A stretch of DNA of 64,000 bases from Marinobacter shengliensis (GTDB lineage Bacteria; Pseudomonadota; Gammaproteobacteria; Pseudomonadales; Oleiphilaceae). The stretch spans positions 992,001 to 1,056,000 of the forward strand of contig NZ_PXNO01000027.1 of assembly GCF_003007715.1 (NCBI RefSeq). The letters are read 5' to 3'. The notes beneath the pieces were generated by a model. The model was not told the DNA's origin. It ran no database searches and worked only from the letters and a program-made list of their open reading frames with translations. Position 1 is the stretch's first letter, and the number at the start of each line of letters is the position of its first letter. Both the position numbers and the translations under genes were made by a program. Shown piece after piece: positions 12,314-21,556 of this stretch.

Positions 12314-12691
12314 ATGACCCAGCCTCACCGAATCATTCTGCTGGCCCACGGCAGCAGTGACCAACGCTGGTGTGAAACCTTTGAACAACTGGCAGCACCA
12401 ACACTCAAGTCGGTTGAGAACGCCGCCATCGCCTATATGGAGCTGGCCGAACCCTCGCTGGAAACCATCGTGAGCCAGGGCAAAGCCGATGGTACCGAGC
12501 ACTTTACCGTGGTTCCCCTGTTCCTGGCAGCAGGCCGGCACCTGCGCAAAGATGTACCGGCAATGATCGCAGACCTGGAAAGCCAGCATGGTGTCCAGAT
12601 CAAACTGGCGCCGCCCATCGGCCAGAACCCTCAGCTGGGCGATGCCATCCGGGATGTTGTGCTCCAGGAGCTGGAGAATAGCGGTTCCTGA
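12314..12691 (+). CDS. CbiX/SirB-family sirohydrochlorin chelatase
   Basis: Short single-domain chelatase (125 residues), the size of CbiX-small proteins that insert Co or Fe into sirohydrochlorin. Metal-ligand histidines are visible in IILLAHGSSDQRW near the N-terminus and in VVPLFLAAGRHLRKDVP around residue 80. AGGAG lies 5 bp before ATG 12314, so the longer in-frame extension upstream is rejected. The SDR gene follows 28 bp later on the same strand. No other cobalamin or siroheme gene is nearby, so the metal is unknown. Confidence 0.88.
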   Translation: MTQPHRIILLAHGSSDQRWCETFEQLAAPTLKSVENAAIAYMELAEPSLETIVSQGKADGTEHFTVVPLFLAAGRHLRKDVPAMIADLESQHGVQIKLAPPIGQNPQLGDAIRDVVLQELENSGS

Positions 12692-12719
12692 AACCATCAG
12701 CCGACAGGAGGAGATCACC

Positions 12720-13625
12720 ATGGAGAAAAAAATCCTGATTACCGGTGGTACCGGTTTTATCGGCACCATACTCTGCCGCGAGTTGATCAACAAAGGGTAC
12801 GGGCTGACCGTTCTCAGTCGACAACCGGCAGATACGGTTCGGGCACTGTGTGGTCGGGTAGAAGCGACATCAGACCTGAAGCTTCTTGAAGGGCATCAAG
12901 GGTACCATGCCGTCATCAATCTGGCCGGCGAAGGGATCGCCGACAAGCGTTGGACGGCGTCCCGAAAACAGGCTCTGCGGGACAGTCGTATTGGCCTAAC
13001 CCGGACTTTGGTTGATGTATGCAGAAGCTGGCAAAGCCCGCCTGAAGTTTTGGTATCTGGTTCTGCTGTGGGCTACTACGGAAATCAGGGGAATCATCTG
13101 GTAACAGAGGAGACCCACCCACATCCGGAGTTCACCCATGAATTGTGCCGTGACTGGGAACAGGCAGCACTGTCTATGGAAGAACTGGGCACCAGGGTTT
13201 GCCTGTGTCGCACCGGCATTGTGACTGGCAGAGGTGGCGGCTTCCTGCAGAGAATGATCCTGCCTTTCCGGCTTGGCCTTGGCGGTCGCCTCGGCAACGG
13301 GCAACAGTACATGCCTTGGGTGCACAGGGATGATGTGGTTTCAGGGCTTATCTGGATGCTTGAGAACCCCTACGCGAAGGGAGCCTACAACATGGTAAGC
13401 CCCAATCCGGCCACTAACCGGGAGTTCACCAAAACCCTTGGCAAGGTTGTTCATCGGCCCACGGTATTCCCGGCCCCCGCGCCGGTGCTCAAACTGGCAC
13501 TGGGTGAGATGGCAGGGCTGTTACTCACCGGGCAGAAAGCAGTTCCGGCGAAATTGCAGCATGACGGCTTCCGGTTCAAATACGCCGAATTGGAACCAGC
13601 ATTGGCGGACAGCGTGGCGGGGTAA
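12720..13625 (+). CDS. TIGR01777-family NAD(P)-dependent epimerase (YfcH-like SDR)
   Basis: Extended short-chain dehydrogenase/reductase of 301 residues. The N-terminal dinucleotide motif is ITGGTGFIGTILCREL. The family motif NLAGEGIADKRWT lies around residue 70, SGSAVGYYGNQG at about 115-125 and VHRDDVV at about 200. The C-terminal DUF1731 region includes FPAPAPVLKLALGEMAGLLLTGQKAVP. AGGAGG precedes ATG 12720. Family members are oxidoreductases of unknown substrate, sometimes linked to cell-division phenotypes. Confidence 0.9.
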   Translation: MEKKILITGGTGFIGTILCRELINKGYGLTVLSRQPADTVRALCGRVEATSDLKLLEGHQGYHAVINLAGEGIADKRWTASRKQALRDSRIGLTRTLVDVCRSWQSPPEVLVSGSAVGYYGNQGNHLVTEETHPHPEFTHELCRDWEQAALSMEELGTRVCLCRTGIVTGRGGGFLQRMILPFRLGLGGRLGNGQQYMPWVHRDDVVSGLIWMLENPYAKGAYNMVSPNPATNREFTKTLGKVVHRPTVFPAPAPVLKLALGEMAGLLLTGQKAVPAKLQHDGFRFKYAELEPALADSVAG

Positions 13626-13642
13626 TTTTTTCAAAAAAATCG

Positions 13643-13671
13643 TTGACAGGGCAAAAGGCCTTACTTAATAT
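13643..13671 (+). promoter_or_regulatory. Promoter of tRNA-Glu
   Basis: TTGACA (13643-13648), exactly 17 bp, then TAATAT (13666-13671), followed by a GC-rich discriminator (ACGCGCC). A strong sigma-70 promoter of stringent-control type, about 40 bp before tRNA-Glu. Confidence 0.85.
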
Positions 13672-13710
13672 ACGCGCCACCTCGACGAGGCAAGTTGTTG
13701 AAAACGTTGC

Positions 13711-13786
13711 GTCCCCTTCGTCTAGTGGCCTAGGACTCCGCCCTTTCACGGCGGCAACAGGGGTTCGAACCCCCTAGGGGACGCCA
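13711..13786 (+). tRNA. tRNA-Glu (anticodon TTC)
   Basis: 76 nt with acceptor GTCCCCT/AGGGGAC, D arm CGTCTAGTGGCCTAGGACG-like, anticodon stem CCGCC around loop CTTTCAC, T arm GGGGTTCGAACCCC and encoded CCA at 13784-13786. No integrase or repeated 3' end is seen beside it. Confidence 0.98.
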
Positions 13787-13819
13787 ATTTTTTCAATCGG
13801 TTAGGCGATTTCTTGCCGG

Positions 13820-13969
13820 TTAGCCACCCTGCCCTCGATGGTGTCCTTTGTGACCTTTTCCTCCATGGGCTTTCTGGTCTTTCACTACGAAAATCCCAAC
13901 CCCCACAAAAAAGCCAACCATCAGCAACACGGTTGCAATACCCGCGATAACCACTGCATCCATATACAT
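13820..13969 (-). CDS. ccoM: Small membrane protein, probable cbb3 oxidase subunit CcoM
   Basis: A 49-residue gene, easily missed. AGGAG lies 7 bp before ATG 13969. The N-terminus MYMDAVVIAGIATVLLMVGF begins one transmembrane helix (about residues 5-29). It is followed by VVKDQK and a His/Gly-rich tail (HGGKGHKGHHRGQGG). Length and the M-x2-D-x-VV-x-AG-x2-TV pattern match my recollection of CcoM, the extra subunit of cbb3 cytochrome c oxidase in Pseudomonas stutzeri. The ANR/FNR box 68 bp upstream fits a low-oxygen oxidase. The ccoNOQP operon is not in the window. The His-rich tail is not something I recall from Pseudomonas CcoM. Confidence 0.7.
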   Translation of the reverse strand: MYMDAVVIAGIATVLLMVGFFVGVGIFVVKDQKAHGGKGHKGHHRGQGG

Positions 13970-14036
13970 AGCGTTAACTCCTGCTCTATCTGAAACTTGA
14001 TTAAGCTCAGGTTACGCCCGGGCGACCAACCCCGTA

Positions 14037-14050
14037 TTGATCTGTGTCAA
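14037..14050 (-). promoter_or_regulatory. ANR/FNR box upstream of the CcoM-like gene
   Basis: TTGATCTGTGTCAA on the plus strand; the minus-strand reading TTGACACAGATCAA differs at one base from TTGAT-N4-ATCAA. A TAACCT hexamer lies 22 bp downstream toward the gene. That fits a class II FNR-type promoter with the box centred about 41 bp before the start of transcription. Confidence 0.7.
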
Positions 14051-14188
14051 AGGCAACTATCACCTCTTTCATTTCACAAACTGCGAAACACCGCCCGAAT
14101 TATTCCGTTATTTCCTGTATTTGCAGCGCATTCGACATAAACTACTGCTATAGTCGATAACAGGATAAGCACCTACTCTGCGCATCTT

Positions 14189-16645
14189 ATGCCTGATATC
14201 CAATGTGATAGCGAAGTTCACAACATGCCAGAATTCATGCCCCGATTGAGGCGTATTCGCACAGCCTCTCCGCTTTCTTTCAGGCTCCTGGCATGGATCC
14301 TATTGTTCAGTACTGCCTTCACGCTTCTGGCGGCGGGCGTGCAGATCTATTCTGATTACCGTAAAGACCTGTCGCTGATCGAAGAACGGATGGAAGTGAT
14401 TGAATCCGGCTACGCCTCAAGCCTGGCCCGGAGCCTCTGGGCCCTCGATCAGAAATTGCTGCAAACCCAGATGGAAGGCATCCTGAGCCTGCCGGATATT
14501 ACCCACCTTCGGCTTCGAATCGAGCCTGACTCCGAACTCGTCATGGGAGAAATTCCCAGGCAGGCCGATACCCTTGTCCATCGTTTCGAACTCATTCAGC
14601 GCGATGGAAATGAATTCCTGCTTGGGGAACTTGAGATTACCGCCAACCTGGAACGGGTGTATGGCGAACTCCAGCGAAAAGTCGGTGTAATTCTGGCCAC
14701 ACAGTTCCTGATCGTCTTTTTTGTTTCCGTGCTTATACTGTGGATATTCCAGCACCTTGTGACCCGCCACCTCACCGCTATGGCCGACTACACCAAGGAT
14801 CTATCCCTGAAAAACCTGTCCAGGCCCCTGGTGCTGGACCGTCCTGACAGTACAGCCAATGGCAAGGACGAACTGGGCATGGTGACGGACGCCATCAATC
14901 AGATGCGGGAAAGGCTGAATGAGGATGTCGCCCGGCGCGAGCGAGACGCAGCCGACATTCTGAAGTTTTCCAAGGCCATTGATCAAAGCCCCTCTTCGGT
15001 TCTGATCTGTGATCGGCAATGGCGAATCGAGTACGCCAACCGAAAGTTCAGTCAACTTACCGGCCATACTATAGACGACATCATTGGCAAACATCCGTCG
15101 CACCTGATCGAAAACAGTATGGACATTCAGGACGCCCGCCATCTTTGGCAGTCCATCCGGCTGCAGGTACAACGGGTTGGTGTTTGGCAAGGCGAAGTCA
15201 ACAGCGTCCGGCGCAATGGTGAGCGTTACTGGGAGCAGCTGGTGGTCACCCCTATCCGCGATAATAACGGTGACACCACCGGCTACCTCATCCTCGGTGA
15301 AGACATCAGCATCCGTAAGCGCTATGAACAGCAACTGTTGCGCCAGGCCAATTACGACATACTGACCGGCCTACCCAACCGGATGTTGGCCCTGGATCGC
15401 CTTAAGCTGGCACTGGCCCAGGCCCGCCGAGACAATTCCCAGGTGGGGGTCATGTTCCTGGACCTCGACAATTTCAAACACATTAACGACACCCTGGGCC
15501 ACGACGCCGGCGATACCCTGCTGGTGGAGGCCGCCCGTCGTATCTCCAGCTGCCTCAGGGGCACCAGTACCGTTGCCCGCCTGGGTGGGGATGAGTTTCT
15601 GGTTATTCTGCCGGGCCTCACGGGAACTGAGGCCTCATGCCAGGTCGCGGAGAGGATTCTGAAAACCTTTGCCCCCGCCTTTATGCTCAATGGCCAGGAA
15701 GTCTTTGTGACAACCAGTATCGGGATCGCCATCTTCCCTACCGATTCCGATAACAGTGGCACATTGCTCCAGCATGCAGATGCCGCCATGTATCAAGCCA
15801 AGCATAAAGGAAAGAGCTCCTACGCCCAGTTCACGCCGGAAATGACCGAAGTGTCCCATGAGCGGCTTCAGATGGAGTCGCACATGCGCAAGGCGCTGGA
15901 GCTGGGAGAATTCGAGCTGTATTACCAGCCGATAGTGGACACCGCTTCCGGCTCATTGATCGGCGCCGAGGCGCTGCTGCGCTGGAACAATCCGGCCATG
16001 GGCATGGTCATGCCCGACCGCTTCATTCCGCTGGCTGAAGAAACCGGCCTGATCATCCCGATCGGTGAATGGGTTATCGAGGAGGCCTGCAAAGCCGCTG
16101 TCGCCTGGCGAGCCATGACCGGCCTCGAATCCCTTTCGATTGCTGTCAACGTGTCGCCCCGTCAGTTCCGGGACCCCGGCTTTACCGATGCAGTCATGCG
16201 CTCCCTCAACGCCAGCGGGCTGCCACCGGAATGCCTTGAGCTGGAGATTACCGAAAGACTCATTCTTGATAACACCATTGAAACCGCCGACATCCTTCGG
16301 CAACTGGACAGGACCGGCATCCGGCTGTCAGTTGACGACTTCGGAACCGGCTATTCGGCCCTCAGCTATCTGAAGTCGTACCCGTTCGACACACTCAAGA
16401 TCGACAAGTCGTTTATTCAGGATGTGTTGAACGAAAGTGGAGACGCCTCACTCGTGCGCGCTATCATCAACATGGCCCACAGTCTAGGACTGAAAGTCAT
16501 CGCCGAGGGCGTCGAAGAAGAGGGGCAAACCCACTTCCTCAAGAATGAAAACTGCGACTATTCCCAAGGCTACTTCTACAGTCGCCCGATGCCCGAGCAG
16601 GATTTCATCCACTGGCTGGAAACCAATCATCGGGCCAATCTCTGA
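14189..16645 (+). CDS. Membrane PAS-GGDEF-EAL cyclic-di-GMP protein
   Basis: 818-residue inner-membrane signalling protein. Transmembrane helices are at about 31-53 and 165-187, enclosing a periplasmic sensor of about 110 residues. A HAMP-like region (about 188-240) and a PAS domain (about 260-375) follow. The diguanylate cyclase domain has an intact GGDEF at 466-470; the inhibitory site upstream reads RGTS instead of RxxD. The phosphodiesterase domain keeps EAL (594-596), ITERLI, DDFGTGYSAL, LKIDKSFI, EGVEEEGQ and QGYFYSRP, so hydrolysis is likely. The start is uncertain: ATGs at 14189, 14225 and 14237 all lack a strong ribosome-binding site. ackA follows 21 bp later. Confidence 0.93.
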   Translation: MPDIQCDSEVHNMPEFMPRLRRIRTASPLSFRLLAWILLFSTAFTLLAAGVQIYSDYRKDLSLIEERMEVIESGYASSLARSLWALDQKLLQTQMEGILSLPDITHLRLRIEPDSELVMGEIPRQADTLVHRFELIQRDGNEFLLGELEITANLERVYGELQRKVGVILATQFLIVFFVSVLILWIFQHLVTRHLTAMADYTKDLSLKNLSRPLVLDRPDSTANGKDELGMVTDAINQMRERLNEDVARRERDAADILKFSKAIDQSPSSVLICDRQWRIEYANRKFSQLTGHTIDDIIGKHPSHLIENSMDIQDARHLWQSIRLQVQRVGVWQGEVNSVRRNGERYWEQLVVTPIRDNNGDTTGYLILGEDISIRKRYEQQLLRQANYDILTGLPNRMLALDRLKLALAQARRDNSQVGVMFLDLDNFKHINDTLGHDAGDTLLVEAARRISSCLRGTSTVARLGGDEFLVILPGLTGTEASCQVAERILKTFAPAFMLNGQEVFVTTSIGIAIFPTDSDNSGTLLQHADAAMYQAKHKGKSSYAQFTPEMTEVSHERLQMESHMRKALELGEFELYYQPIVDTASGSLIGAEALLRWNNPAMGMVMPDRFIPLAEETGLIIPIGEWVIEEACKAAVAWRAMTGLESLSIAVNVSPRQFRDPGFTDAVMRSLNASGLPPECLELEITERLILDNTIETADILRQLDRTGIRLSVDDFGTGYSALSYLKSYPFDTLKIDKSFIQDVLNESGDASLVRAIINMAHSLGLKVIAEGVEEEGQTHFLKNENCDYSQGYFYSRPMPEQDFIHWLETNHRANL

Positions 16646-16666
16646 ATCATCAAAACGGCACCAAGC

Positions 16667-17854
16667 ATGGACGAAACAATACTTGTCGTGAACTGCGGCA
16701 GTTCCTCTATCAAACTCGCGCTGTTCGACAGCAACCACGAGAAACAAACCTCTGCACTGGCTGAACGGTTGAACAACCCCGACTCGATCGCAAAGATTTC
16801 CGGCGATAGCGTACCGGTGGCCTTACCCGCAAACGCTTCCCACGACCACGCCCTGCAGGCCCTGGTGAACGCTTTCTACGATCGCAACCTGATGAGCCGA
16901 GAGCCTGCCTCCATCGGTCATCGGGTGGTTCATGGTGGCGAGGCCTTTCGGGAGGCAGCACTGATCGACAAAAAGACCATAACGGCCATTGAGGATTGTG
17001 CCTCACTGGCGCCACTTCACAATCCGGTCAACCTGATCGGCATCAACGCCATGCAGCGCCTGTTTCCGGATGTACCGCAAGTGGCGGTTTTCGACACCGC
17101 TTTCCATCAGAGCCTGCCAAAGCGGGCCTTCCTGTATGCCCTGCCTGAACACTATTACCGGGAATGGGGTATCCGGCGCTATGGGTTTCACGGCACCAGC
17201 CATCAATTTATGGCCCATGAGGCATCGCGCCGCCTGGGTAAGACACCGGCGACGACGTCCATCATTTCAGCGCATCTTGGCAACGGCTGCAGCATTACTG
17301 CCATCGATAACGGCATCAGCAAAGATACCAGCATGGGGCTGACACCACTGGAGGGGCTGGTGATGGGCACCCGAAGTGGCGACGTCGACCCGGGGCTGTT
17401 TGACTACCTGGCCGGGCGCGGTATCAGTGCCAGTGAAGCCCATAGGGTTTTGAACCAGGACAGTGGATTACTCGGGCTGTCTGGACAGACCAATGATATG
17501 CGCTCGCTGTGCGAGCTGGCTGACCATGGCCACGAACCTTCACAACTGGCCATCGATGTATTCTGCTTCCGCCTGGCGAAGTACTTCGGGGCCATGATGG
17601 TGTCCCTGAGCCATCTGGATGCCCTGGTGTTCACCGGTGGCATTGGAGAGAACAGTGCGAGAGTCAGAGCCCAGACGATCGAACACCTGAAATTACTGGG
17701 CATTGCTCTCGATCCGGACCTGAACAACCATCACGGCCAGTACAGTGAAGGCCATATTGGTGACGCGGACTCCCGTTTTCCGGTACTGGTCATCCCAACC
17801 AATGAGGAACTGGTGATTGCCAGAGAAGCCAGCCGGCTCGCTAACCTAAACTGA
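16667..17854 (+). CDS. ackA: Acetate kinase
   Basis: Interconverts acetyl phosphate + ADP and acetate + ATP in the Pta-AckA pathway. The protein has 395 residues, normal for the family (about 395-400). Signatures are VVNCGSSSIKLALFD at the N-terminus, IGHRVVHGGE near residue 85, YGFHGTSHQFM near 175, and the phosphate-binding HLGNGCSITAI and FTGGIGENS. pta follows after 27 bp on the same strand, so the two are co-transcribed. Confidence 0.97.
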   Translation: MDETILVVNCGSSSIKLALFDSNHEKQTSALAERLNNPDSIAKISGDSVPVALPANASHDHALQALVNAFYDRNLMSREPASIGHRVVHGGEAFREAALIDKKTITAIEDCASLAPLHNPVNLIGINAMQRLFPDVPQVAVFDTAFHQSLPKRAFLYALPEHYYREWGIRRYGFHGTSHQFMAHEASRRLGKTPATTSIISAHLGNGCSITAIDNGISKDTSMGLTPLEGLVMGTRSGDVDPGLFDYLAGRGISASEAHRVLNQDSGLLGLSGQTNDMRSLCELADHGHEPSQLAIDVFCFRLAKYFGAMMVSLSHLDALVFTGGIGENSARVRAQTIEHLKLLGIALDPDLNNHHGQYSEGHIGDADSRFPVLVIPTNEELVIAREASRLANLN

Positions 17855-17881
17855 CATTCAAGGACGTAACCAGGAACCATT

Positions 17882-20035
17882 ATGGCTAAGAGTCTGTTTA
17901 TTGCCCCGACTTCCCTTGATTCGGGCCTCACTTCCGTATGCCTGGGCCTGCTGAGGGCCCTGGAACGGGAAGGAGTAAGCGTCGGTTTTTACAAGCCTTT
18001 CAGTCAATCGGTGCATCACGGTGAGGCCCGGCACAACGAAGGCAAGGACTCCTCGGTAGAGTTCGTCCGCTCCCGCAGTCACGTGCAGACACCCGACCCT
18101 CTGCCCCTCAAGCAAGCCCAACAGTTACTGAACCACGGCAAGGCGGACTTGCTGCTGGAAACCATTGTCGGGGAGTACCAGAAGGTCGCCAAAGACTTCG
18201 ATGTTGTCATTATCGAGGGACTAGTGCCAGACCGAAGCGAGGCCTACATTGCCCGGCTGAATGTGGAAGTGGCTCGAAACCTGAATTCCGAAGTTATCCT
18301 CGTCAGCACCCCGAGAACCTGCACGGCTTCCGAACTGGACGACGAACTGGATTTCTCCGCCCGGATTTTTACCGCCCCGTCGGACCCTGACGTGATCGGC
18401 GTTATCCTGAACAAGGTTGGTGCCCCGGAAAAAACTGGCATTGCCCTGGACCAGCACCCCGATCACCAGCATGAGGACATCGATTATCAGACCGCCTGCT
18501 CGGTATTCAACACCGGGCGCTTTCGCCTGTTGGGTGAAATCCCCTGGCAACCGCACTTGCTGGCACCCCGTGTTTCCGACGTGGCCCGCGAGCTCGCGGT
18601 ACCGGTGCTCCATGGCGGCCAGATGCACTCCCGGCGGGTACAGCGCGTTTCTGTGTGCGCCCGTACCATCCGGAACATGACCGACATCCTCAAGCCAGGC
18701 ACCTTGCTGGTCACCCCCGGCGACCGGGAAGACATCATCGTGACCACAGCCGTCGCAGCACTCAACGGTGTGCCGCTCGCCGGATTGATGCTCACCGGTG
18801 GCCTGATGCCCGATGACAGGGTAATTGACCTGTGTCGGCGGGCACTCGAAACAGGGCTGCCGGTGCTCAGTTCTTCAACCAATACCTATGAAACCGCCCA
18901 CATGCTTGCCAACCTGTCGGCCACCATTCCCATCGATGACCCCGACCGGATTGAACAGGCCATGGAGTCTGTCGCAACACGAATCGATACCGACTGGTTG
19001 CAGGAACACCTGAAGGTGCAGCGCCAGGGGCGCCTGTCGCCTCCGGCTTTTCGATATCAGTTGTCTGAGCGCTCCCGGGCCGCCAACAAACGCATCGTGC
19101 TGCCTGAAGGTGCGGAACCCAGAACCGTTCAGGCCGCCATCATTTGCCACCAGCGTAAACTTGCCCGCTGTGTTCTGATCGGTGATCCACGAGAAATACA
19201 ATCGGTTGCCAGCTCCCAGGGCGTTGAACTGCCCGAAGACCTTGAGATACTTGACCCCCAGTCAGTCCGTAATCGCTATATCGCGCCCATGGTGGAACTG
19301 CGAAAACACAAAGGGCTAACTGAAGACATGGCGGAAGCCATGCTCGAGGACAACGTGGTACTGGGCACCATGATGGTTGCCATGGATGAAGCCGACGGTC
19401 TGGTGTCAGGGGCCATTCACACCACCGCCAATACCGTTCGACCGGCTCTGCAGCTGATCAAAACCCACGATCACGCCAAAGTGGTTTCATCGGTATTCTT
19501 CATGCTCCTACCCCAACAGGTCCTGGTTTACGGTGACTGCGCCATCAACCCGGACCCGAACGCTGAGGAATTGGCAGATATTGCCATCCAGAGCGCCCAG
19601 TCCGCCGAAGCCTTCGGCATCGAGCCCGTGGTTGCCATGATCAGCTACAGCACCGGGGAATCCGGCACCGGCGCAGATGTGGATAAAGTCAGGGAAGCCA
19701 CTCGCATTGCCAGGGAACGCCGCCCTGATCTGTTGATAGACGGCCCACTGCAGTACGACGCCGCAGCCATCGAAAGTGTCGGCAAGGCCAAGGCACCCGA
19801 CAGCAAGGTGGCCGGCAAGGCAACGGTATTTGTGTTCCCGGATCTCAACACCGGCAATACCACCTACAAGGCGGTTCAGAGAAGTGCCAATGTGGTCAGT
19901 GTTGGCCCGATGTTGCAAGGCCTGAGAAAACCCGTAAACGATCTGTCGCGTGGGGCGCTGGTGGAGGATATTGTTTTCACAATTGCCCTGACGGCGGTTC
20001 AGGCCCGCCAGGTAGAGAGTGCCGGGTTGGCGTAA
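17882..20035 (+). CDS. pta: Phosphate acetyltransferase (long, BioD-like N-terminal form)
   Basis: Makes acetyl phosphate from acetyl-CoA, partner of AckA. At 717 residues it is the long proteobacterial form. It has an N-terminal BioD-like P-loop domain (FIAPTSLDSGLTSVCLGLLR; the usual GKT is replaced by LTS, so nucleotide binding is doubtful). A DRTGG regulatory domain follows at about 215-325. The C-terminal catalytic PTA domain (from about 390) has RIVLPEGAEPRTVQAA, SGAIHTTANTVRPALQ, SYSTGESGTGADVDKV and FPDLNTGNTTYKAVQR. A hairpin encloses its stop codon. Confidence 0.96.
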   Translation: MAKSLFIAPTSLDSGLTSVCLGLLRALEREGVSVGFYKPFSQSVHHGEARHNEGKDSSVEFVRSRSHVQTPDPLPLKQAQQLLNHGKADLLLETIVGEYQKVAKDFDVVIIEGLVPDRSEAYIARLNVEVARNLNSEVILVSTPRTCTASELDDELDFSARIFTAPSDPDVIGVILNKVGAPEKTGIALDQHPDHQHEDIDYQTACSVFNTGRFRLLGEIPWQPHLLAPRVSDVARELAVPVLHGGQMHSRRVQRVSVCARTIRNMTDILKPGTLLVTPGDREDIIVTTAVAALNGVPLAGLMLTGGLMPDDRVIDLCRRALETGLPVLSSSTNTYETAHMLANLSATIPIDDPDRIEQAMESVATRIDTDWLQEHLKVQRQGRLSPPAFRYQLSERSRAANKRIVLPEGAEPRTVQAAIICHQRKLARCVLIGDPREIQSVASSQGVELPEDLEILDPQSVRNRYIAPMVELRKHKGLTEDMAEAMLEDNVVLGTMMVAMDEADGLVSGAIHTTANTVRPALQLIKTHDHAKVVSSVFFMLLPQQVLVYGDCAINPDPNAEELADIAIQSAQSAEAFGIEPVVAMISYSTGESGTGADVDKVREATRIARERRPDLLIDGPLQYDAAAIESVGKAKAPDSKVAGKATVFVFPDLNTGNTTYKAVQRSANVVSVGPMLQGLRKPVNDLSRGALVEDIVFTIALTAVQARQVESAGLA

Positions 20036-20044
20036 CGCCAACCC
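20024..20044 (+). terminator. Hairpin enclosing the pta stop codon
   Basis: Perfect 9-bp stem GGGTTGGCG / CGCCAACCC whose 3-nt loop is the TAA stop codon itself. No U-tract follows, so it may be an mRNA-stabilising or weak terminating hairpin. It lies between the convergent pta and der genes. Confidence 0.5.
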
Positions 20045-20071
20045 GTTACAGAATGGGCGCGGCCCGGCAGA

Positions 20072-21493
20072 TCAGCGCTTGACGCTCTTCTGTCGGGTTT
20101 TGCGCACACGGCGCCCCTTCTTGATGTCGTTGTCTTTCTTCACTTTCTGGCGCGGCGTCAGGCGGTCCACCTTGGTGGCGAAGGGGTTTTCACCAGACCG
20201 GAACTCAAACCGGATGGGCGAGCCCACCACCTTCAGCACCTTGCGGAAGGTATTTTCCAGGTACCGTTTATAAGCACCGGGCAACGAATCCACCTGATTG
20301 CCATGCACCACCACCACCGGCGGGTTAGAACCACCCTGGTGGGCATAGCGCAGCTTGATACGACGACCATGAACCATGGGGGGCTGATGCTGGGCCACGG
20401 CATCCTGCAGGATGGCGGTCAAGCGATTGGTTGGCCATTTGGCCATTGCGGACTCATAACAGGCCTGCACAGACTCGTACATGGTGCCAACACCGGTACC
20501 GTGCAAAGCCGAGATATAATACTTGTCGGCGTAGTCCAGGAAGTCCAGGCGGCGCCCCACCTGCTCTTTCACCTTTTCGCGGTCTTCCGGATCCATGCCA
20601 TCCCATTTGTTAATGGCAATCACCAGGGAGCGGCCCGCATCCAGAACAAAGCCGATCAGGTGCATATCCTGGTCAACGAGCCCTTCCCGGGCATCAATCA
20701 CCAGAATAACCACATGGGCGTCGTCTATGGCCTGAAGGGTTTTGATGATAGAGAACTTCTCCACCACTTCTTTCACGTTCTTCCGGCGCCGCACACCTGC
20801 GGTATCAATGAGCGTGTACTGGTGGCCGTGCCGCTCGTAGGGGATATACACGCTGTCCCGTGTGGTGCCGGGCATATCGTAGACAACGACTCGTTCCTCA
20901 CCCAGCATCCGGTTGACCAGAGTCGATTTGCCTACGTTCGGGCGACCGACCACTCCAATTCGAATACCCGGGTACCGATCAGCCCGGTCCTGCTCTTCAA
21001 CGTCCACCGGCTCAGGCAGCAGAACTTCCAGTAGCGAGCGGATCCCCCGGTTATGGGCAGCCGCAATCGGGAAGGTGGACTCAAAACCCAGGGAGTAAAA
21101 ATCGGCGGAGGCAACATCCGGGTCCTGGCCATCGGTCTTGTTCACCACCAGATGCGCCTGCTTGCCAGAGCGGCGCAGGTGATCTGCAATCATCTCATCA
21201 CCGGCTGTCAGCCCTGCCCTGCCGTCGACCAGAAACAGGACGATATCGGCTTCCTCAACGGCCTGCATGGACTGCCGGGCCATCTCTGCGTCCAGCCCCA
21301 CCTCGTCACCGGTCAAACCACCGGTATCGATGACAATGAACTTCTGCCCCTCGTACTGACCCTCTCCGTATTTCCGGTCACGGGTCAAACCCGGAAAATC
21401 CGCCACCAGCGCGTCGCGGGAACGGGTCATCTGATTGAAAAGAGTGGACTTACCCACGTTCGGGCGTCCTACCAGGGCAATAACTGGGGTCAT
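20072..21493 (-). CDS. der: GTPase Der (EngA), ribosome assembly
   Basis: Essential double-GTPase for 50S maturation, 473 residues. Two tandem G domains each have P-loops ([13 protein letters not shown] at residue 8, [13 protein letters not shown] at about 183), switch DTGG / DTAG and NKTD / NKWD specificity motifs. A C-terminal KH-like domain (about 355-440) and a basic tail ([16 protein letters not shown]) follow. The ATG at 21493 is unambiguous. It is the last gene of the hisS-yfgM-bamB-der run, separated from bamB by a terminator-like hairpin. Confidence 0.98.
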   Translation of the reverse strand: MTPVIALVGRPNVGKSTLFNQMTRSRDALVADFPGLTRDRKYGEGQYEGQKFIVIDTGGLTGDEVGLDAEMARQSMQAVEEADIVLFLVDGRAGLTAGDEMIADHLRRSGKQAHLVVNKTDGQDPDVASADFYSLGFESTFPIAAAHNRGIRSLLEVLLPEPVDVEEQDRADRYPGIRIGVVGRPNVGKSTLVNRMLGEERVVVYDMPGTTRDSVYIPYERHGHQYTLIDTAGVRRRKNVKEVVEKFSIIKTLQAIDDAHVVILVIDAREGLVDQDMHLIGFVLDAGRSLVIAINKWDGMDPEDREKVKEQVGRRLDFLDYADKYYISALHGTGVGTMYESVQACYESAMAKWPTNRLTAILQDAVAQHQPPMVHGRRIKLRYAHQGGSNPPVVVVHGNQVDSLPGAYKRYLENTFRKVLKVVGSPIRFEFRSGENPFATKVDRLTPRQKVKKDNDIKKGRRVRKTRQKSVKR

Positions 21494-21506
21494 AATGTTC
21501 TGCTAT

Positions 21507-21540
21507 ATAAAAAGGTCAAAAGCCCGACTCATGCCGGGCT
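21507..21540 (-). terminator. Terminator hairpin between bamB and der
   Basis: On the minus strand, AGCCCG-N8-CGGGCT followed by TTTTGACCTTTTTT. It starts 16 bp past the bamB stop. It should reduce read-through into der, which may have its own promoter (TATATA just before its ATG). Confidence 0.7.
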
Positions 21541-21556
21541 GATCATGTGAACGGTG

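Noticed and set aside
11436-13786. Possible integrative element at tRNA-Gly or tRNA-Glu
   Set aside because: No integrase, no duplicated tRNA 3' end, and the genes between are ordinary chromosomal ones.
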